Source: Thunnus maccoyii (taxonomy: Eukaryota > Chordata > Actinopteri > Scombriformes > Scombridae). From it: a stretch of 64,000 bases of DNA. Under the pieces are notes generated by a model that did no database searches, had not been told where the DNA came from, and saw nothing but the letters and a program-made list of their open reading frames with translations. The stretch covers positions 7,165,001 through 7,229,000 of the forward strand of contig NC_056533.1 in NCBI RefSeq assembly GCF_910596095.1. Direction: 5' to 3'. Below are positions 21,349 through 33,616 of this stretch, piece after piece; position 1 is the first letter of the stretch, and each line of letters starts with the position of its first letter. Position numbers and translations under genes: made by a program.

Positions 21349-23699
21349 ATGAGGACGACTGGGTTTGCGGAGCTCTTGGTTTCTTTTTACACTGGTCCCT
21401 GCTGGCCACCATCAGCTGGACGGCCCTAGAGGGATTCCACCTCTAACTTCTCCTTGTCCAAGTCTTTAACATCTACGTCAGGAGATACCTGCTCAAACTC
21501 AGCTTGGTGGGATGGGGTGAGTGGAGTTTGGGTTGGACAGTACTTCATTCCAACAAGTCAATTTTTTAAGGTGTATGAAGGTGTTGTCTTCTGATGTACT
21601 GTTGATAAGTCAAACAAATAGCCAAATTAATATTGCCTGAATAAGACTGATGTATGAATGTTTGTTTTTTCAGTTATAATTATTAATTAGAATTATATAT
21701 TATAATACTGTGACAACATTGGTGAAAAACAACCACCACTGCAGGTACTGTAGGGCAAAGTTTCATAAGCTGTCTTGTAGCATGCACACAAGTAGTATCA
21801 CGATGAGGGCAGGATTACCAACTGAACTACCCCAGGCCCTGAAGGCCCCTATATTCCTTTTGTGTCAGTTGGTTCTATATACAATATCAGCTGAAATGTT
21901 GGGGGGCTTAAACCTGCAATTTTTTTTTTTGGCCACAGTGGAAACAAGCTGTGTAAACTAACATAACGTTTTCCCCTGACAAGTTGATATAACAATCTTG
22001 TTAGCAAACTGTTGCTTATTTACACATTCAGCAGATACTAAGCAACATTAGCATTCATTAAGAGAGATATTTCTGTCCACCTGATAAATGTAAATCCAAT
22101 ATTCTCTCTCCTTTTAACTCTGTTGTTGTTTGTTGCAAACTCCTGGGGGAAAAAAAATCTGTCTCTTTGGCTACTAAATGCTCACCAGCTAATCCTCAAC
22201 TTTGTCTGAGCAGGTAGCGTACAATGGGTTTATTAGAGCTTTTTTCACTGAAAACAGCTTATTGCAGCTGAAAATGACACTAATGAATGTAATGAACCAA
22301 AATAGTAAGTTGCAAGCTGTAAAACCAAAACAAAGAGCTGAAAGATGCTAAATTGCAGAGTCAGGTGAAAATCCTCCTCAAGCAACACCTTTCAGATACT
22401 AGTACTCATTCCATACTAGTACTCATCCACATACTGGTAGATCCATTATTAATATAAAACTATTGATAATAACTGCTTTAAGGTGGCTCCTACATTATTA
22501 ACGGTCTAGTGGAGCACTGTGTCAAACTTTACACAGCACACATCCCTTTTAACAAATAGTAAGTCTGCAGGTTAATGACTGTGATATACATTTCTGTTGG
22601 CTGCTGCAGGCAGCTGCACCAAAAGAAATAGCAATGCAATAAGAGTAAAAGAAGTCTGCAGCAGATGTAATGAATGCAAGTTTCAAAACAAGGAAGGAAA
22701 TGTTTGAATATTAACAGTTGACTTTTTGTTGGTCTCAGTCACTGTATAGTAAAATGTAACCAAAGGTCCTTTGAGTACCTTGAACTGGAAAAGATTCTTC
22801 TCTATGTTATTTAGACAATGACTTTAATTCAAAATCTTAATGTAAAGGAATTCATTTGCACCACCGCAGATAACCATACAGTCAGGGCTTGTTGGAGTGA
22901 ACTCTGTCTTTCATGTCTTTATGCAGGTCTTCCTACACTGATTGCAGTGGCTTGTGGGATTTCAGGTGTTTATGGGAAATACAGTCTGAAACTGACTGTT
23001 GCTAACAACTCCAATTCAACAGTGCAGATGTAAGAAATCAAGATTCATTGTGACAATTTTCAATATGCATCACATAATGGATTTGAATTCTTAGCAAGTG
23101 CACATTGTGATTTCAACTTTGCTATTTATTCACTGTCCTCAAGCAGGTTATTTTTTAATTGTCTCTCTGATTCTTCTTTTTTAAAATACGCTGCAGGTGC
23201 TGGATGAGCAGCGAGTTCCCACAGAGGCTTTTGGTCAGCTACATCACTACTGTGGCCTTTCCATGCCTGGTGATACTATATAATTCCTGCATGTTGGGAC
23301 TGGTGGTGTTCAAGCTGTGGGGGCGTAAGATAGGTGACGGTGGCTGGAACAAGATGAACAGAAAGAAATGGAGCAGACTGTGGAAGGATTGTGCCACAGT
23401 GCTGGGCCTCAGCTGTGTGCTGGGGTTACCTTGGGGGTTAGCCAGCACCACCTTCATGTCCCTTGCTGGGATATACATCTTCACTATACTCAACTCCTTG
23501 CAGGGTCAGTACGTGCAGGATGCTCACATATAAAGTGTTCTGTGTTTATATGTTTGCTGGAATTGACAGCTTTTCTTTTCTCCTCTCAGGTGTATTTGTG
23601 GTCCTGTGGTCCATAGCTTTGACCTGTGCATCCCGATCCAATAATAACTCCTCAGTCAAAGACTCTTCCTCTCAGAAAATGATGACTACTAGTTTATAG
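21349..23699 (+). pseudogene. ADGRG3/5-like 3'-half pseudogene, tandem unit 3
   Basis: Exon remnants are 21349-21516 (5' truncated), 22927-23029, 23197-23504 and 23590-23699. The last three are intact in length, frame and splice sites. The first has a stop: the Tyr codon after GFHL is TAA at 21444-21446, a different lesion from unit 2. The upstream exons are absent. The poly(A) hexamer AATAAA is kept at about 23842. Because its last three exons are intact, it could in principle serve as alternative 3' exons for a long read-through transcript, but no evidence for this is in the sequence. Confidence 0.92.
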
Positions 23700-24917
23700 T
23701 ATAATAACTGAAACAGCTAAAACAACTGTATTATTTATCCATTACCTATATTAGGTCTTTGCTGGCCTTTGGATTCCAGTTTTATGCAGCTAAATGATAA
23801 CTTACAATAATTTTATTTGTTGATGTCTTCCTGCTTCTTTTAATAAAGATAGAATTGAAAACCATGCATCAGGTTATTTATCTATGGCATCACCACCTGG
23901 GCTGGTTTTTGCCGATATAATTGTGACTAAATTGGAAAAGACTATATTTACATTTCTGCCATAAAATGATATGCCTGTTTTGTCAATGATATTCTTGTTT
24001 TGGCCAGACATCGGTCTGTCCCAGGATTCTGGACTGTTAAAATGCTTTTCATCCACATTTTGTGTTCACTGATTAATTTTCTAATACTGACACTATTCAT
24101 TTCCTAGACCTAAACTTCAGATCTAATAATGAGATCTTCATATTCTAAATTATGACACACAGGACAATATATTCATTTCACCAGCTTTATTTCTTAGCAA
24201 GACTGAATCTCACTGATTAGAACTTTAGTGTCTTGAGTCAAAAACTCTGTAGTCCTAATCAATTAAGTCTAGAAGAAATATTATATACAAGATCATGACA
24301 AAATTGTGGTAGGAAAAACCATTCAAGTAACCTCAAGACAGACTGTTGTCCTGAGATATGGATTCATCTATTCCACAATTTACTGGAAACAAATCTTAAA
24401 AGATCACAAAAACCAAGAGGAATCTAACTATAGAGGTCAAGTTCAGAATGTGGGACTTTAAACTTTAAAGTATTTTAAAGTTCTGTTATAAATCACGTCA
24501 AATCTCCAACACAAAATGCTGCTTGATTTCCAGATAAGACAAGTGAACATGTAAGAACATAATGAAATGAATTCAAACATCTAACTGCTATAACGAAACA
24601 TCCTGTTGAATCAGGCTTGACACCTGGAACAAGGCTGAAGACAACTCATGAAAAAGACGTTAATCTATGGACAATATGCAACAACCCAGATATAATTTAC
24701 CAGAGTAAATACTTAGTCATCCTACTTCTAAAAAACATTGGTCATTAGCAGAAAATAAACTTTCCTCGAACTGTGGTTTCAAAGCTTCTAAGGAACTGAA
24801 GTTGTTGACGTGATATTTAGAGCTTTTGGTTTTGATATTTATTGATGTCCAGTCTTGCAAGCAGTTTAGGCCTGTGATGACATCATCAGCCTAACTGATG
24901 CAACTATGTAATCACCA

Positions 24918-26753
24918 TTTAGTATTACTAGTTGTAACTTCCTGACACCTCCAGCTTCTCCTAATGATGGTTTAAAGTAACACCAAAACCTTGGAACTGT
25001 AATAATGCCTCTATCCTTTTCGGAGAGATTTTGGTTTTTGTTATATGAATTGTGATCTGTTGCTCTGTACCTCAGGCTGACTGTTACACAGGTTCAACTA
25101 AATACTCAAGAAACTATCACACTCAAGAGATACCTTAGAAACTAAAGTATTTATTAGACCCAGATGATTAAATAATCACAGACTTTTAATTATGTACAAA
25201 AAAACTGCACACAAAAGACATACAATGCAAACATCCTCTCTCACATATGATGTAGAGACAAACCTTATGCAAGTCAGCTGAAACAAATGCAGTGTTTAAG
25301 GTTTCCATTCAGGTTGCATGTGCTGCTGTGTGGTGGCAGTTGGGCGCCATCTGTTGGGTTTTTAGGTTCCAGTATATACCAGTATTCACTAAGTCAATCA
25401 ACCAAACTTTCAAATAACAAAAAGTATCTAATGTAAAATGAACTCAATCCTGTGTTTTTCTGCTCCGTTATTTTATCATTACACAGACTAACAACCATAA
25501 ACTACATTAGATTAGATTTAAGTAACACAGTGAAGTGTATGTTATTTGCATCACCTAATTTTCTTTTTCTTTAATGTAAAGTTTTGTTCTCAAAAGGACA
25601 CCACTATAGATACATTTATTGCCATGGAAAGATATAAACCGAAACTATATCAAATATAATAATACATTTCTTTTGATGATCTGTTTCCTGTTTCTCCATG
25701 GATCAATGGGGTGAATAATGTTTCTCTTTCTCTCATTTCTCCTTTCTTAATAAATGCTTAAAACAGCCACTGGAGCTTCCTGTTAGTGCTGTCATCATAG
25801 TTTTAGTTTCTTCTGCCAGTAATTTAGAGTCAGTCTGTTTGGTAATTCTCAGGCTCTGGTAAGGTTTGTAATTATCACAGGATTTCTTCCTATTGAAATT
25901 ATTTTGATAACCATTTCTAGTGATTGTGCAATAAAATTGGGTTTAAATAATACATGAATAACATATTACTCCTGTAGTACTGAACTATGGTCTGACAGAT
26001 CTGTGAAGTCTTAAATTTACTAAAGAAACCAGAGAACCAGCTAATAAATGTGTTCACAGTGCATAGACATGAAGTGGAAAACTGGGAGTAAACAACATTA
26101 TTTCAAAGCAAAACTTGATTTATATAGCACATTTCATTCCAGATGGAAGCACAATGTGTTTCACAGAGCGTGAGCTACCACGGAAGCTGCAGCCAGAAAA
26201 ACTATGTAGGTAATGTACAAGATAAAACATCAGACATAAGTAAACACAGTTAAAACAAACACATAAATAACACATGTGAGTTACAAAAAACCATTAAGAA
26301 AGTAAGAATAAAATAAAATAAAATAAAGTAATAATTAAGAGCAGCTGCCAACCAGTAAAAAATAATAAGACATGTGAGTTAAAAACCATTTAAAAAGTAG
26401 GAATAAAATAAAATAAAATAATAATTAAGACCAACCTAGAGTAATGAAAAGAGCAGCTGCCTTCTGGAGTAGCTGCTGCTGATCAAGATGCTTTTTTCGT
26501 ATTCATTACAGTAGTCTAGCAGTAGTCTGTCAGCATCCTCCTGGGATAAAAAGCTCCTTACCATCACAATATTTCTTAAATGATAAAATCCAGTTATAAT
26601 TACGCTGCTATTACTGGAACATAATATTCTGACATAATTGCTACATGAGCCTTTGATAAAGTTTCAAGCCTTGTTGGATTGTTTCATTATTAGCACTTCT
26701 GTGACTTTACCTTAAATGATAAGAAATCATTTTCTGGAAAACAAGCGACACAT
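24918..26753. other. Intergenic DNA between the receptor array and the TRIM gene
   Basis: Mostly unique, AT-rich sequence without a supported gene. The part nearest the TRIM stop (26480-26753) is presumably its 3' UTR. A worn retroelement tail and a local duplication occupy about 26105-26460. Confidence 0.5.
26105..26460. repeat. Worn retroelement tail with a local tandem duplication
   Basis: It begins with TTGATTTATATAGCACATTT, a segment very common at the 3' end of fish retroelements. It then carries two imperfect copies (about 26270-26340 and 26371-26430) of a block starting ACATGTGAGTTA and ending in (AAAAT)n TAATTAAGA. Family assignment is from memory of fish repeats and is tentative. 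Confidence 0.5.
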
Positions 26754-28385
26754 TCAGTCAGTTTTAAGGACAGCAGAGATCCTGAGAGGGGCAGAGTTGT
26801 CACCATCATCATTAAAACAAGGACTGAAGAATGGGTAGAGTTCGTCACTGAAGGAGCAACTGGTGAAAGAGTAGATAATATCTGCAGCATCGATATCATA
26901 AAAGGTGACCAGACCCTCCTCGTAATCCACAAACACTCCCACCTTCAGAGGCCGTGATTTCAGAGAGAGGAGGACATCGGGGTCGGCCAGAGCCATGTAC
27001 TCATTTCCATTCCTCAGCTGCAGAGTCCAGTAGCCGGCCTCTGGGCTCGATGTGATTTCTCCCTTCCTGTTGGCCGACCCGCTGGCCACTCCTAAATCCC
27101 ATTTCGTTTTCCCTTTAACTTCCACCTCATAGTAGAATCTGCCAGAAGAGAAACTCTGCTTTCCCAAGACGATGACACAATATGAAAATCTCTCTGGGTT
27201 GTCTGGGAGATTCTTCTCTACATTGTTGTGATTGACTTGTTTCCCATCGTCAGACAGGATGAGTTTGCGATGTGCTGTATCGGGATCGAGAGTTATGTCC
27301 GCTGCGTACTGCTGCACCCTCCTCAGCTCAGCTTCAAGCAGCTTCTCCATCCCTTTGCTGAGCGTTTCTTTGAGCTGAGACACAGCTCTCACCACAGTTC
27401 CCCCAAAAGATGGCTGACCGAGGCTGACTTTTGTCCAGTCCTTTGTGGGTAGAGAGGCGTTCAGTGAAGGGAACCGTCGGAGGAGTTGGAGGTGGTCTTT
27501 GGAGAGCGAGAGCAGCTCCGCCTCAGCATTTCTCTTCATCAGCTCTGAGATCTCCCGATCCAGCTCTTTGATGAAGCTCTCGGCCTGCTTCGCTGTGGTT
27601 TTCTGCTTCTTTTTGATCGTTTCAATGAGCTCAGCCAGGCCTGTCTCGACAGACTGCACCAGAGAAGTGAAGACCTGCACGCCATCTGCTATCTCTTTGT
27701 CTGCAGCCTCACTGCTGAGCTTTGCGGACTGTTTGAGCTCATGCATCTTCAGCTGTCTCTCCCGAATCATCTGCCGAAATTCGGCCTCTGTCTTCCCAAG
27801 CTCGGCCTTCTTCCCCTGCCATTCTTCTTTCAGAGGAACAACATCGTGTGACTCGTGGTCCGACTCAGTGCAAAACTGGCAAACACACATGCGGTCGGTC
27901 TTGCAGAACAGCTCCATTATTTCATTGTGCTTTGTACACATCCTGTCCTCAAGGTTCTCCAGAGGATCAATAAGCGTATGTCTCTTCAGCCCTGATACTG
28001 TCTGATGGCGCTCCAGGTGAGTCTCACAATATGAGGCCAGACACACCAGGCAGGATTTGAGGGCCTTCAGTTTGATCCCGGTGCAGACGTCACAGGGAAC
28101 ATCTCCTGGTTTAGCACGGTGTTGCTCTGAGCCTTTCTTTACAACTGACTCTCTGAACTGAGCAGCCATCTCTGATATGAATATATTGACATGCAGCTCA
28201 GGTCTTTTGTCATAAAGCTTTTTGCACACAGGACAGTGACATTTTCTGTTGATTCTCCAGTTTTCAGTGATGCAGTTTTTACAGAAGTTGTGTCCACACG
28301 GTATGGTGACAGGAGTGGTGAACACATCCAGGCAGATGGAGCACAAAAAGTTCTCCTCAGACAACAGACAGGTGGCAGCTGACAT
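26754..28385 (-). CDS. TRIM E3 ubiquitin ligase, bloodthirsty/TRIM39-like (543 aa)
   Basis: A single uninterrupted coding exon. From the start chosen here it has a C3HC4 RING (residues about 15-57, CSICLDVF, PCGHNFCKNC, CPVC), a B-box1-like zinc region (PCDVC...CLVC...CETH), and B-box2 at about 145-185 (MCTKH, CVCQFC, DHESHD). A long coiled coil follows at about 190-320, then a PRY-SPRY domain to the end (DITLDPDTAHRKL, KWDLGVA, LYPFFSPC). The family transfers ubiquitin to targets chosen by the SPRY domain; fish members of this type are often linked to innate immunity or erythroid development. The open frame extends upstream to an ATG at 28427. However, a good 3' splice site (TCTTTACTCTCGGTCTCAG, exon from 28395) lies between the two, so the Met at 28385, followed by SAATCLLSEENFL, is the likely start. 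The exact orthologue is uncertain because the family is large. Confidence 0.93.
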   Translation of the reverse strand: MSAATCLLSEENFLCSICLDVFTTPVTIPCGHNFCKNCITENWRINRKCHCPVCKKLYDKRPELHVNIFISEMAAQFRESVVKKGSEQHRAKPGDVPCDVCTGIKLKALKSCLVCLASYCETHLERHQTVSGLKRHTLIDPLENLEDRMCTKHNEIMELFCKTDRMCVCQFCTESDHESHDVVPLKEEWQGKKAELGKTEAEFRQMIRERQLKMHELKQSAKLSSEAADKEIADGVQVFTSLVQSVETGLAELIETIKKKQKTTAKQAESFIKELDREISELMKRNAEAELLSLSKDHLQLLRRFPSLNASLPTKDWTKVSLGQPSFGGTVVRAVSQLKETLSKGMEKLLEAELRRVQQYAADITLDPDTAHRKLILSDDGKQVNHNNVEKNLPDNPERFSYCVIVLGKQSFSSGRFYYEVEVKGKTKWDLGVASGSANRKGEITSSPEAGYWTLQLRNGNEYMALADPDVLLSLKSRPLKVGVFVDYEEGLVTFYDIDAADIIYSFTSCSFSDELYPFFSPCFNDDGDNSAPLRISAVLKTD

Positions 28386-28700
28386 GTTGAACACACTGAG
28401 ACCGAGAGTAAAGATATGAAAAAACAATTTTCAGTACTGAATTTAAAAAATACTTGTTTTAAAAAGAATAATGTTCGATTGTTAGGATATTAGTCGAAGT
28501 ACATTTGAATTATTGTCTTCTAGAAATGTTCATTTATCAAGAGCAGTGTCTTTCAGAATACAGCATGTATGTGTTAAAATTGCAAAGAGTAAAAATTGCA
28601 CTTACCTGTATGTATTTATGTAACTTCTCTGTTCTTAAAAAAGGCAGACTAAACCAAGCTTTGAATTGTCTTTAGAAGCAAAGACCTGTGGTGACTGCAG
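28386..28700 (-). other. Probable 5' UTR intron and non-coding first exon of the TRIM gene
   Basis: On the minus strand, CATACAG|GTAAGTGCAA (donor at about 28607) and the acceptor just before 28395 define a short intron of about 210 bases in the 5' leader. The promoter is presumably upstream of about 28700. No TATA box is claimed. Confidence 0.5.
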
Positions 28701-30429
28701 CCCAGCTGTCACTCTTTAAGAAACCAGTAAGTACACTGGGGGATGTGTTACTCTTCTTTTCAATGTTGCTTCACCTCCTCATAGGCTTAAACTTGTCATG
28801 TGACTACCCCCTGAGGACAAACAGCCTAATATCTTTTCTTCTGTCCTAAGTGACCAGCCCTAGAGCCCTCCTGGCATACACAAAACGTGCACAGACTACT
28901 GCCAATGTTGCTCAGCAAGACTGACCAGATTGTTGATGTAATGTGACCGCAAATCACATTTTACACTACAGGAATGTGAAAGGAAGGAAAGATGAGCTGG
29001 GAGGGCAGTATGAGTTTCAACACATGATTTAGAAGACACATGTTAACACAACAAAAGTTCACACACTTGATTTTAAAATCAATCAGAATTTGAGCTTAAA
29101 ACGTACATTGGTGTCCGATTGTTAATGCAATTCTCAACATTTTTCCTTGGTATTCACTGAGTTTTTGTTGAATTAATTGTGAGACAAAGAACATCCCGAA
29201 TGATGATGATTTGAATCATTTAACATCAGCTGTTAGGTAAGTAAATAGTTCAGTTTTCTTAACTTCAGTTTCAGTTTTTGGTACATCTGAACACTGTGTG
29301 CTCTCTCCGCAGCCCCATGCACAGACATCTGGTTCAAAATTTGTAGTATCACTTCCTCCCTAAATATATCAGATGTAACTAAGCCTTCAGCAAAGGGCCA
29401 TATGTCACAGATCTTCCAATTTCAACAAATTCAACAAGATGAACTTTTTTCAAGCGCTGCAAATATAATATGTCTACAGGTATCAGAAGAGAATTATTTT
29501 AGTCTTTATAAAAGTATTTATCTTAGTAATTTGTACCAAATCAAATTAATTCATTAATAATTGATCTATAATCTGTTTCCTAAAATTATTAAAGCATGAC
29601 CTGAAATTACTTAATTCATTCTCTTGGCTGTCGGGTGGGTTTGAGAGAGAAAACCAGCCAGTAACTACATTACAGCCAGTTTAGTGTCAAGAGTGTGCCA
29701 GCTAAATAATTATGATTTCTTATAGTCGATCAGTTAAACACATTTTAAAAATTCTAAATCTAAATTATGCACTAAAATAGCATTTATTAAAGATTATTAA
29801 TTGCGCAAAGTAACAGTTCCGCTTGTATATACAGTATTGTGTTCAAATGATAACTTTTCTGTATTCATTTATAACTGGAAAAAAATGACTTTTTAAAATA
29901 TGGACAAGTTAAATACTTTCTAAAAGGGTGTATATTTTTTCCTTTTTTTTAGTCTCCACTTATAAGGTTTCTTTGTATTAGCCTGACCACTTTCCCTGTT
30001 TAATTTGAAGACATGCTGCCAGTGTGTCCCACTAATTAAACTCAGGGAACTGGTTGGCCAGCCATTATCCTCAGTCAGCTGGCCAATGAATTCATCATCA
30101 TTTAAAACATAAACTGCCAAAGACAAATGATGTTAACATGATAGGAAAACCCAACTGAATAACAAACCTCCAAGTTTAAAAGCCTTTTAGGAGATTTTTT
30201 TCCAAATCTATTTCAACATTTTATTTATCTAGTCTCCATTTAAAGACAATAATAATAATAATGAAATAGAATTATAAATTGGCACATTTAACAACCATTT
30301 GGCTTTTGGATACCATCATTTAATTGTAATATAAACGTTTCTGTGGTGGCACAGTCGACTTCAAATAATGAGCTTAGAGCACATTTTAAATCGAGTGAAC
30401 AAATCAAGTAATTCGATTAAGTAGAAGTT
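28701..30429. other. Intergenic DNA, divergent promoters of TRIM (-) and slc7a6os (+)
   Basis: No gene is supported. The frames are short and AT-rich. This interval must hold the regulatory DNA of both flanking, divergently transcribed genes. Confidence 0.5.
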
Positions 30430-30518
30430 TCATGACGTCTGCGGTATCCAGAAATAAAGGCGGAGTGAGAGCTCTCGCCTTCTCCTCTTCTCTGAGTGCC
30501 AGGCAGACTGAGGACAAC
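30430..30518 (+). promoter_or_regulatory. CpG-rich 5' leader of slc7a6os
   Basis: Base composition changes sharply at about 30430 from AT-rich to GC- and CpG-rich, continuing through the first exon to about 30780. This is typical of a TATA-less housekeeping promoter. An upstream in-frame ATG at 30432 would add 29 residues (MTSAVSRNKGG...). The family starts immediately before the ILRVKRKR motif, so this segment is taken as 5' UTR. Confidence 0.5.
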
Positions 30519-33500
30519 ATGGATCCAAACACGACGATTCTGAGAGTCAAGAGAAAAAGGGGCACCGACCCCGCGGATGCTTTGTTGCTGGCATGCAAAC
30601 GTATCCGACCGGAGACGTCCCAGAGCACCGTCGAGACGGTACCGGAGCCCAATGAAGCCGAGGTGGAAAACTCCGTCTTCAAACTCGTGGCGACCGTAGC
30701 GACGCAGGTAAGAGGCCCGCTGGTGCATCCGCAGCTAACCGGGCTAACGTCAACGCAGCTGGCGGGGGAAAGGGTTAGGAGTGCCTGTGGGTAAATTCAA
30801 GTTAGTTAACGTATCGGTACAAACGCAGCTGGTTTAGTTAAGTTGACTGACCGATAGGAAGCTGATTTTGATAACTTAAAATGATGTTTGTCGTTGGAAA
30901 AATAATGCGCCCTCTGTGTTAGCTGTTGTTAGCATAGCGCTCAAGCTAACTTGAATCAATGCTGTCGTCAAACAGTGGCCTCTGCTAGCTGCTGTCGTTA
31001 GCTCATTTTGTTGATGTTGAACGTCGTTGTGACGTGTTTGCTGGCCTGTAAAATGGTTTTACTCAATCCAAAATCAAAGCCAGTCGTATGATTGACATGA
31101 TAATGTATTTAAATGTACATGTCAACATTTTCACGCAAGTCACATCCATCACTTAAGCGAATTATTTCAGTTTGTAAACATCACAAGGCCTTCACTTTGG
31201 GTTTATGATATCACTCACGAGTTTGATTTTCATTTCTGCCGTGAGTTAAATAGTCATGTTCTACTTCTTCATTGTGTTTCTGCTGACTGTCCCCATCTGA
31301 TGCAGCAAGTGTTTTTTTTTTTTTGTTTTTTGTTTTTTTTAGTGATGCAGTGAAGATTGGGTATGAAAGTAAATCATGGGTGGTGTGTTGTTCTTGAAGG
31401 TTTATCACCTGACACATGTTTGTGTTTATTCCAACCTCAAGGTGCTCTAAACTAAAGCTAGATATCTGTTAATTTCCGTGTAAGAGCACTATAGATTATG
31501 ACCTCCTGTCATCTCCTCCCCAGGATGCCCCCGTTCAGACGCAGGTTCGACAGGCCTTGGCCCGGCCTCGCATGGCCCATGCGCTGCGCCCATCTGCTGG
31601 CAGTTCACAACGGATCACCGGGGACCTACGGAGCACAAAGTGGAGCACCCGGAGGGAGGAACGCTACAGAATACTCTCCAGCCACCGCACAGGGCTGCCG
31701 AGCCCAGCTGAGCAGCAGGATCCCCAGACAGATGACTCTGAGAGTGTAGAGGAACCCGGGAAACACCAGGATAAATGTTTGGGTCTTGGTGAAATCCAGG
31801 TGGTTGATCTCATACATGAGGATGGACAAGGCGAGGACAAATCATCTGGCAAGGTGAGTTGAGTGTTATTGTAGCTGGACGATAAGGGATGGGTATTGTT
31901 AAGATTTTGTCTGTATCTTTTGTTTCTACTGCTCATTTAAATTGATCCATCTGAATAGTCTAATTGACGGTCAGGCAGAAGTTTGTGTCTTGAAGTTTTG
32001 TTGCTGCTTCACTTCCCACAAAGTAACAAAAATGGAAAGAACAGGAAGTATGTGGTGTCACTCCTGCATTATTAGAAAAACAAGCATGTGGACTTCAGTT
32101 CCATCCAGGAACCTTTGTTGTATGTGATAACCATCTTTCTGTCTCAACTATCAACTGTTCAATCATGGCATAACCCAAAACACCTACAGAAAGTAGGCCC
32201 GGAAAATGGTGGAAAAAGTGATGCTGATGGTGTTGCTTTGTGAAGGAAATAATAATTAATTGAGCAGGGCTCTGTATCAAAATCCTGTACCCTCAGGGTA
32301 CAATTCAAAAATGGATGTATACTAAGGATACTTAGACAATACACAGGCTGCATAGTGATAGCGGCACGTTAGCAGAGCAGCAGCAGAGCTTTCAGTCCTC
32401 TGTCTCTGTATACACACAATACGGTGCATTCAGGCACCGTATTGTGTGTAGGTCAGTGGCAGTGCTTTAGACCCAAACATAGACACATGAAAAGAAAACA
32501 GATTCACAAATGCCAAAAATCAATTATTAAAATGATGATGATGATGATGATGATGTTAATGCTATATTGATGGAAAGGAAAAAGGCCGAAGTCGATTAGT
32601 GCAGCTCCCAGGCGGTGATGAAAATAACAGTGTGCTCAGTCTGTTCCACCTCAAAAAAACCATGAACCCATTCAGTGTGTTGGACAGTAATGGCTTTCCC
32701 CAGAGCTAACAGTGCAGCAGAGAGGCTGATCTCCACTGCTGGAGACGTGATGTTATAAACAACACAGCGGAGCACTCCTCCCCCTCGGCTTACTTCACAG
32801 CATACACACCAAATTTGTTTTTTTACAAAAAAACATGTAAGCAGCAAACCCACCAATCTGTACACATTTTGTGTAGCAGGTGACGCAGTTTGCTGATACG
32901 ATTTTAACGATTAAACTGCACAAAAAGCTGGTGACACCTGTGAGTTCGATTGTGCACGTCAAGTCTAATTGCAAGAGGCAGCAGCGGTTAGCCTGCCAAA
33001 AAGCAAAAGAAGAAGAGTCCGACCAATCATGGCATCGGATTCATTCCCCTGCCTTCACCCGGATGTCAAGTGGGGGATGATCATGATTGACAAATGCATG
33101 ATGTCATTTCAAGAGACTGCGAATCAACAGCAACACGACATTGATTTTATCCCTCATGTTCCCCCTCCTCACTCCTGCTGGCTGCTCTCTCAAGTCAGAA
33201 CGGTTCTTTTAACTCCTTTGCAAAGCGTAACGGACTGAGGTGGATGTGGAAAGTTGAAATTGCAAATTAAGTTAACACAGATCTGCCAACCTTGGGGAAA
33301 ATATTTAACATTAATAACATTAGCCTAACATTATGTAATTTGCTAGCTTGCTTGTTCACAAGGCATTTAAGTCGGCAAAGTAACGTTAAGTAATATCCTC
33401 TGTCTCTCGCTGATTGTGAAACGTGACTTTTCATAGTACTGTATTCATAATTATTATTATTGCAGCCAAAGCCATAACTATAATGAGAGGAGCAGATGAT

Positions 33501-33563
33501 GGCACGACGGGGAAGGGGAAAAAAGCGAGTGCATGTGCTGCAGAAATAACGTTACCAGGAGGG

Positions 33564-33616
<53 letters not shown>

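Larger units (their letters stand above)
14213..24917 (+). repeat. Three-unit direct tandem segmental duplication (about 3.56 kb per unit)
   Basis: Units run at about 14213-17773, 17790-21332 and 21349-24917, in the same orientation and nearly identical by eye over exons, introns and downstream DNA. The spacing of a fixed motif is 3576 then 3559 bases. Each unit starts inside the TM2-TM3 exon and ends at AATCACCA about 1.2 kb past the stop codon. Both internal joints carry the same 16-base filler (CATTTATTGATTGAGA) absent from the outer right edge. Unit 1 is the 3' half of the live gene; units 2 and 3 lack all upstream exons. Confidence 0.95.

Noticed and set aside
16730-24056. A 60-residue minus-strand frame repeated in all three tandem units
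   Set aside because: It recurs only because the DNA is duplicated; it has no domain, splice context or coding signature.
27445-28005. 186-residue plus-strand frame, antisense to the TRIM gene
   Set aside because: It is a shadow of the TRIM coding sequence with Ser/Cys-rich composition and no domain.
28386-28427. Upstream ATG of the TRIM open frame (14 extra residues)
   Set aside because: A good acceptor site separates it from the RING start, so it is most likely intronic; the family begins directly at the later Met.
30432-30518. Upstream in-frame ATG for slc7a6os
   Set aside because: The family's N-terminus begins at the ATG just before the ILRVKRKR motif; the extra 29 residues look like translated CpG-rich 5' UTR.
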